Below are positions 41,785-43,714 of a stretch of 43,714 bases of DNA, in pieces; the stretch's first letter is position 1; every line of letters starts with the position of its first letter. Location of the stretch: assembly GCA_021842405.1 (NCBI GenBank), contig JAKBZR010000018.1:1-43714 (forward strand), read 5' to 3'. Under the pieces are notes generated by a model. That model did not search any database and had not been told where the DNA came from. It saw nothing but the letters and a program-made list of their open reading frames with translations. The stretch is from a bacterium (GTDB lineage Bacteria; Armatimonadota; Chthonomonadetes; Chthonomonadales; JAMCWF01). The position numbers were made by a program, and so were the translations under genes.

Positions 41785-42025
41785 CGTATGAGGCTTAGCG
41801 ATAGTGCCCGGACAAATCCAGCCAACGCCCGTCAGAATTCACAAAGTCGGCGTACCATGCGAAGGTGGTATGAAGGGGTAAGTCCCGGCACCGAGGTGCT
41901 GAAGTAGTAACCGCCAGCCACCCCCGCGCTGACGCGCGGGTCGTGCAGGTTAGTATAATCCTTGTGTAGTATCGTTTTGTATCGGTTTCACACTGTTTTG
42001 AGCGCAAAAACCAAGCCGCATGGCC

Positions 42026-42073
42026 GGGAGAATAGGACTGATAGGTCGCATAAGTCCTATAAATCCCATTCCC
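42026..42073. repeat. TAGGAC/GTCCTA imperfect palindrome, copy 1
   Basis: GGGAGAATAGGACTGATAGG ... ATAAGTCCTATAAATCCCAT. Related to the copy at 42623 but with a less perfect inverted repeat. Confidence 0.6.
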
Positions 42074-42113
42074 GCCCTCGCGCATGCGCGCGCGAGTAGT
42101 AAAAAGGGGATTA

Positions 42114-42518
42114 TTACCTTTTGCCGCGTCCGCACAGGGGGCACTGGATGTGACAGATAATAGCGCCAATGATAGCCGTTACGAGTGCCATAAATGCCCC
42201 GGCTGTCATCATAACAAGCCCCGTCTCATAACTAATAGTCGATTGGGCTGCCCATACCACTATCAAACCAACGGCTGACCCTACAATCGCGACGGTAGCA
42301 CCCTGATGATTATTACGAGCGACCCCATCTTTCGCGCAGTTCGGATAAATGGATGGATGACCACACCCGGCACAGTACTGCCGAACTGAGGGAAATACCG
42401 CGCCGCACTGCGAGCATGCTTGCTGCCCGTAGGGAAGCCCGGTTGATGGCGATTGCGGCGCCGCTTGCGGCTGCGGGCCAGGTATCGGCGCCTTTGGTGT
42501 AAAGATTATTTGTGTCAT
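42114..42518 (-). CDS. Zinc-ribbon protein with two transmembrane helices
   Basis: 134 residues; ATG at 42518 with AAGGGG upstream. A Pro/Gln-rich start (about 8-30) is followed by a zinc ribbon, QACSQCGAVFPSVRQYCAGC (CX2C-X10-CX2C), two hydrophobic helices (~75-93 and ~98-118) and a terminal CHIQCPLCGRGKR with two or three more cysteines. The layout is that of small cytoplasmic-zinc-ribbon membrane proteins of unknown role. A palindromic terminator lies 54 bases upstream of its start, isolating it from whatever lies beyond. Confidence 0.65.
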   Translation of the reverse strand: MTQIIFTPKAPIPGPQPQAAPQSPSTGLPYGQQACSQCGAVFPSVRQYCAGCGHPSIYPNCAKDGVARNNHQGATVAIVGSAVGLIVVWAAQSTISYETGLVMMTAGAFMALVTAIIGAIICHIQCPLCGRGKR

Positions 42519-42571
42519 TCCCTTACCCCTTGCCGCTCACCAGCGACATTATTATAATACCCTATAACAGC

Positions 42572-42599
42572 AAAAAAGTGCTAATATTAGCACTTTTTT
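42572..42599. terminator. Bidirectional intrinsic terminator
   Basis: A perfect 28-base palindrome (AAAAAAGTGCTAAT and its complement ATTAGCACTTTTTT), so an A/T-flanked GTGCTAAT stem works on both strands. Confidence 0.75.
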
Positions 42600-42622
42600 A
42601 TTGCGAGAGGGGATTATAATAC

Positions 42623-42668
42623 GGGAATAGGACGCATAAGCCCTATAAGTCCTATATGTCCTATTCCC
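42623..42668. repeat. TAGGAC/GTCCTA palindrome, copy 2
   Basis: Starts GGGAATAGGAC and ends GTCCTATTCCC (perfect 11-bp inverted repeat), with CATAAGCCCTATAAGTCCTA inside. Confidence 0.65.
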
Positions 42669-43171
42669 GTTCCACCAGCCATTTTCTGCGCGGAATTGGT
42701 GATAGACCGCCCGTGTGCCCCTTCTTATCTTCTCAGTTAGCCGCACCCACTCGGCACGGCGAGTGCCGAGATGCAGCCCGCCACTTGGATAAAACGGCTC
42801 AGGAGAATCAGGGCGGCGACTAAAAACCTCTAATTCAGTGGGTTCGTATTCGCACGCCGAGATTTCGCAAGGGTATCCCAATTGGCAACGAAATGCAGCC
42901 GCTGGAATAAGAATTTTCTGGGGCCGAAATCGCCAAAACGTATCCTAACCCGTTTTCGGCCCTGGAACGCCTATAAAATCCTTCTAGCCGCTACGCTAGC
43001 CGCTCCCAGCAGATTTCCTGATGGCGGCTAACCGCTGGGCGGCAGCTTTGCCGGCCGCTATCTGGGCGGCGGTTCGTTTGGGCTTCGGATCGAGCGCCCG
43101 TGATTTCCGATACGGCTACCAATAATACAGCTTCATAAGCGCCTTTGCCGATCTCCGGCGCGATGTAAGGG
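42669..43171. other. Gene-poor stretch
   Basis: No reading frame here has both a credible start and family resemblance. On the minus strand a short run without a start (about 42991-43110; KPKRTAAQIAAGKAAAQRLA then AIRKSAGSG) has protein-like, basic composition and could be a decayed gene end. If the array at 43172 has a leader, it would lie at the right end of this stretch, but I cannot recognise one. Confidence 0.4.
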
Positions 43172-43448
43172 CACTCTCCCACGCACGTGGGGGTGAACCG
43201 ACCACTCCCGATTCTTGAGCAAATTGCTCAGCCACTCTTCCACGCACGTGGGGGTGAACCCATATTAGGGTGCCAATATTGCACCCCACTTCCAGGGCAC
43301 TCTCCCACGTGGGGGCGCACCGCCGAAATCTGCCGAATAAGGGTATTATAAAACTCCACGCATGTTTGGTGAACCGCCGAAATTTGCCGAATAAGGGTAT
43401 TATAATAACAGATATTAGACCATTACCCCCTATATGTGGTGAGCCAAT
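43172..43448 (+). CRISPR. Decaying type I-E-like CRISPR array
   Basis: Two good 29-bp repeats (43172-43200, 43233-43261), exactly 61 bp apart, share CACGCACGTGGGGGTGAACC and differ at two positions. 29 + 32 is the type I-E period, and the repeat has the I-E form (palindromic CCCACG..CGTGGG, then GAACCG). A third copy (43298-43322) has lost four bases of its centre; a fourth (43353-43376) and possibly a fifth (near 43425-43445) are more damaged. The spacers after copies three and four are near-identical (CCGAAATYTGCCGAATAAGG). Decay rises to the right, as expected at the trailer end. No cas gene is in the window. Confidence 0.65.
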
Positions 43449-43714
43449 CAGCAGAATATAGTATTACAATAGCGGAATTATATTACGCCGCTGATCGGCT
43501 GGCATCGTTATCTGAAAAATTTTCATGCGCGGAATTTTAGGGGGTGGCGCAGCTAGCTCCCGCCTCTTTTTTTTCAGCGGTCGCCATACCCCCCCCCCGC
43601 CTGTTCTCATGCCCGTCCCCATGTATAGACCGAAGATCACCTTTCCTTTTCCGTGTTTCCGTATACTTCCGAAAAGAGGCATTACCGGAAGTATTACCAC
43701 CCGTTCCAAACCCT
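43449..43714. other. Window end without a recognised gene
   Basis: Contains a run of ten C near 43591 and short T and C tracts. A minus-strand frame across it has no family resemblance. Confidence 0.35.

Noticed and set aside
41795-42169. 124-residue minus-strand frame
   Set aside because: It crosses a TAGGAC repeat, overlaps the end of the zinc-ribbon gene in the same direction and has no convincing start.
42552-42881. 109-residue minus-strand frame
   Set aside because: Its last third runs through the TAGGAC palindrome and the perfect terminator palindrome, and it shows no family resemblance or ribosome-binding site.
42991-43182. 63-residue minus-strand frame before the CRISPR-like array
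   Set aside because: It starts inside the first repeat and has no family resemblance; another frame in the same place looks more protein-like but has no start codon.

Overview
This window looks like part of a chromosome from an Armatimonadota-like bacterium. That call is an inference. It rests on a type IV prepilin-like protein whose start ([19 protein letters not shown], then [13 protein letters not shown]) is very common in that phylum, and on a backbone of glycoside hydrolases, multihaem cytochromes and short repeat-filled intergenic spaces. Base composition changes visibly along the window, so it is a mosaic.

Left part (1-10.3 kb): two tandem paralogous membrane proteins, a TTG-started small membrane protein, the prepilin-like protein, two large glycoside-hydrolase-type proteins on either side of mobA, and a cytosolic NlpC/P60 peptidase. 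The gaps hold at least two families of short interspersed elements. Family A has about 25-bp terminal inverted repeats (GAGTTCAGTTTTGTGGGAAT..). Family B has GTTGAAAAA..ACCCACCGG ends. A palindromic GTCATTGCGAG repeat is also present.

Respiratory cluster (10.5-21 kb): a Crp/Fnr regulator with a four-cysteine motif in the wing of its DNA-binding domain, behind two FNR-like palindromes; a seven-haem cytochrome c; an eleven-haem cytochrome c fused to a membrane cytochrome b (CbcL-like layout); a Rieske protein; a b6f-like cytochrome b fused to a mono-haem domain and an 18-haem doubled-CXXCH tail; and a CcmF haem lyase. Together these look like a menaquinol-oxidising route into a large periplasmic haem wire, controlled by a redox or gas-responsive regulator. 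A nitrilase-family gene and pyrE follow.

Island (from about 24 kb): a broken hicA with hicB, then a perfect 3' half of tRNA-Pro(UGG) with no 5' half, which is what the distal att site of an element inserted in a tRNA gene looks like. To its right lie a repeat protein, a 41-residue membrane peptide, a truncated DUF499 ATPase, an HD phosphohydrolase + YwgA-like pair, a DUF433/DUF5615 toxin-antitoxin-like pair, and then a minus-strand operon of about 12 kb. The operon encodes an excisionase-like HTH (frame broken at a C8 tract), RadC, a UvrD helicase with a Cas4/AddB-type Fe-S nuclease domain, a 1110-residue Bergerat-ATPase/DUF3883 protein, and type III-like Mod and Res subunits. The coding frames overlap or are separated by 2-5 bases, so this is one expression unit with one good sigma-70-type promoter. 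It is the best candidate here for an undescribed, probably anti-phage, system.

Right end (40.8-43.7 kb): a family A element, a DUF4258/DUF2283 pair between 22-bp direct repeats, a zinc-ribbon membrane protein, a perfect palindromic terminator, palindromic TAGGAC repeats and a decaying type I-E-like CRISPR array with no cas genes in view.
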